Shown: piece by piece, positions 4,242 to 5,743 of the stretch | Layout of the letters: each line of letters begins with the position of its first letter | How positions within the stretch are numbered: position 1 is the first letter of the stretch | NCBI GenBank assembly: GCA_947252455.1 | Contig: CAMXVQ010000049.1 | Coordinates: 1 to 5,743 of the forward strand | Direction of reading: 5' to 3' | Length of the DNA: 5,743 nucleotides | Origin: an uncultured Atopobium sp. | Lineage (GTDB): Bacteria; Actinomycetota; Coriobacteriia; Coriobacteriales; Atopobiaceae | Notes under the pieces: model-generated | Database searches by the model: none | What the model was told of the DNA's origin: nothing | Seen by the model: only the letters and a program-made list of their open reading frames with translations | Program-made: the position numbers and the translations under genes

Positions 4242-5743
4242 CTATCCAGTAACTGATGTCCTAAGCGCTTGCAGAACACAAGGCTTAGAAGCTTCTATCA
4301 GCTTAACTTTACCTGTAATAAGGGTGATGCCCATTGCAATCTCGCGACCCAAGCCAGCAACATCTTGTTTAGGCTCAAAGAACGCCTTAAATTCTTGCAA
4401 GCGCGCGGACGTGTGAAATACGTCTGCCGAGATTTTAATGAAATTGGTAAATTCCATATCACCACCAATAGTGCTTTCAAGCCAAGACCACTCGTTTTGC
4501 AACCATTGCCACGTTGGTTCTTCGGCATGTGAATTGGACAGAAGCGCGTAATACCACATACGCACGTCCTGAGGCTTAATGACGTCGGTATCCTTAAATT
4601 TACGCAAAACATCAGCAATTACCTTTTCATCTGTTGAAGCACAGATTGCCGCACGTAAATCGTTCTTAAAGAGCGCATCTGTTGTTGTTTGATAAAGTCC
4701 TAACAAAGCAGACGCGAGGCTTGGCGTTTCAAAATGTTGAATCTCATTTTTAAGAACCAAAAGACGAATATCCGCTTGAATATCAAAGAGATTCTCGTGA
4801 TGAGTTTCGTAGAGCCTATGAAGTTCTTCGATGATCTGTTGGTTGTCGGCACGCAACGCTAACGATGTGTAGAGCGGCCTTGAAAGCATGTCATCGTGAG
4901 ATTCGCTCCTACGAGGACATACGCCCAAAGTTTGCATACGATCTTGTGACAACAGATTGCGATAGCGCTTGAAAAGCGCCTCTTGGTCACTATCTGGCGT
5001 AATAAACTGCTCAAGCGTATTGCAAACTTCTACAAGCTTGTGCGCAACAATATGCGATGTGGACGCGCTTACTTTTACCAGCAAAGGAATAAGATCGGCA
5101 TATGTGATAAGCTCGGCTTTTGCAAGCAGCGCCATATCTTGAATAAGCTTAAATTGTTCGTCAGCACCAAGCTCTTTAATATGCGCAAGAATATCAGACA
5201 AAAGTGTGGTGTCATAGTTAATAATTGCATGCGTTGTATTGTGCTTGTTAAGAATAAACGGAGTGCCAGCACATGCGCGCAACTGCGCATAATCTCCTAA
5301 ATCACAAGTTTCTTCGGTCATAAGCGAGGGCACTTGTTCATAATTTGAACCAAGCGGAATCTGCCATAAACGAGCCTGATCACAATGCTCGCCAATAAAG
5401 AATTGATGTTGATGCAAGCACAGGCGTCCATCTTTGACATACGCGTTAATAACAGGATATCCAGGCTGCTCAAGCCAAGAGTTCATAATCTGACCTACCG
5501 CGAAGCCACTTGCAGCCTCAAGTGCATCCCATAGATCCTCGCCTTGAGCATTACCATACTGATGCGCGTCAAAATATGCTTTAAGACCTCTGCGCAGGGC
5601 ATCGTCACCCACAAGCGCGCGTACCATAACCAACAAACGAGCACCTTTGGCATACACAATTGCACTATCAAAAATAGCGTCAATTTCGCGCGGATCCTCT
5701 ACCATAACATGAACGCTTTGTACGCCATCGGTTGCATCACGCG
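4242..5743 (-). CDS. pepN: M1-family aminopeptidase N (PepN), C-terminal part (cut by right edge)
   Basis: PepN is a cytoplasmic zinc metallopeptidase that removes N-terminal amino acids from peptides. The frame is open to the right edge, so 499 residues are visible and the N-terminal part, including the GAMEN exopeptidase and HEXXH zinc motifs, lies outside. The visible part starts in the family segment RDATDGVQSVHVMVEDPREI (about 5741-5682). It continues with FDSAIVYAKGARLLVMVRAL, where the Tyr codon at 5654-5652 matches the catalytic transition-state tyrosine of M1 enzymes, then YGNAQGEDLWDAL and WLEQPGYPVI. The rest matches the helical ERAP1-C-like domain down to the TAG at 4244-4242. The pattern closely resembles lactobacillus-type PepN (about 845 residues), implying that some 345 residues are missing. 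The Met codon at 5705 is internal, not the start. The carrier gene follows 14 bases behind, apparently in one operon. The visible part has no frameshift. Confidence 0.95.
   Translation of the reverse strand, partial: RDATDGVQSVHVMVEDPREIDAIFDSAIVYAKGARLLVMVRALVGDDALRRGLKAYFDAHQYGNAQGEDLWDALEAASGFAVGQIMNSWLEQPGYPVINAYVKDGRLCLHQHQFFIGEHCDQARLWQIPLGSNYEQVPSLMTEETCDLGDYAQLRACAGTPFILNKHNTTHAIINYDTTLLSDILAHIKELGADEQFKLIQDMALLAKAELITYADLIPLLVKVSASTSHIVAHKLVEVCNTLEQFITPDSDQEALFKRYRNLLSQDRMQTLGVCPRRSESHDDMLSRPLYTSLALRADNQQIIEELHRLYETHHENLFDIQADIRLLVLKNEIQHFETPSLASALLGLYQTTTDALFKNDLRAAICASTDEKVIADVLRKFKDTDVIKPQDVRMWYYALLSNSHAEEPTWQWLQNEWSWLESTIGGDMEFTNFIKISADVFHTSARLQEFKAFFEPKQDVAGLGREIAMGITLITGKVKLIEASKPCVLQALRTSVTG

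Noticed and set aside
5705..5743. Met codon at 5705 as the start of the aminopeptidase gene
   Set aside because: The frame continues upstream to the edge with clear family sequence (RDATDGVQSVHV), so this Met is internal.
1..5743. Mobile element, phage remnant, defence system or CRISPR array
   Set aside because: All five genes are housekeeping or transport families in normal arrangement, with no transposase, integrase, repeat-spacer pattern or abrupt change in composition.

Overview
The window is about 5.7 kb of ordinary bacterial chromosome, with a GC content that looks to be a little above 40% by eye. It carries five protein genes. There is no sign of a phage, plasmid, insertion sequence, CRISPR array, tRNA or rRNA. 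The lactobacillus-like PepN, the short Megasphaera/Clostridium-type flavodoxin, the NhaC-type (YuiF-like) carrier and the moderate GC suggest a host-associated anaerobic Gram-positive. An Atopobium/Fannyhessea-like member of the Coriobacteriia is my best guess, but this is an impression from protein style, not a proven assignment.

Layout from left to right. Bases 1-457, minus strand, hold the first 152 codons of purH (purine biosynthesis), cut by the window edge. Bases 458-832 hold no gene. They contain a purH leader with a repeated 14-base motif, two tandem intrinsic terminators, and a perfect 15-bp stem-loop, all oriented sensibly for minus-strand transcripts. Bases 833-1237, minus strand, encode a flavodoxin. 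Bases 1238-1680 are a divergent promoter region: a candidate flavodoxin promoter reads left, and a candidate galM promoter reads right with a LacI/GalR-type palindrome just after its -10 box. Bases 1681-2790, plus strand, encode galM (aldose 1-epimerase), which ends at a strong bidirectional terminator (2812-2843). Bases 2908-4227, minus strand, encode a 439-residue NhaC/YuiF-type membrane carrier. It lies 14 bases behind the minus-strand gene for an M1 aminopeptidase (pepN, 4242 to the right edge, N-terminal part missing).

The clearest functional link is pepN followed by the carrier. The two look co-transcribed and perhaps translationally coupled, which pairs peptide breakdown with a cation-linked carrier that may move an amino acid. 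galM and the flavodoxin gene each look like single-gene units. I see no convincing undescribed multi-gene system. The most notable unexplained structures are non-coding: the 15-bp hairpin behind the flavodoxin gene, the TAACRGCAA repeats shared by that hairpin's loop and the purH leader, and the operator-like palindrome at the galM promoter.
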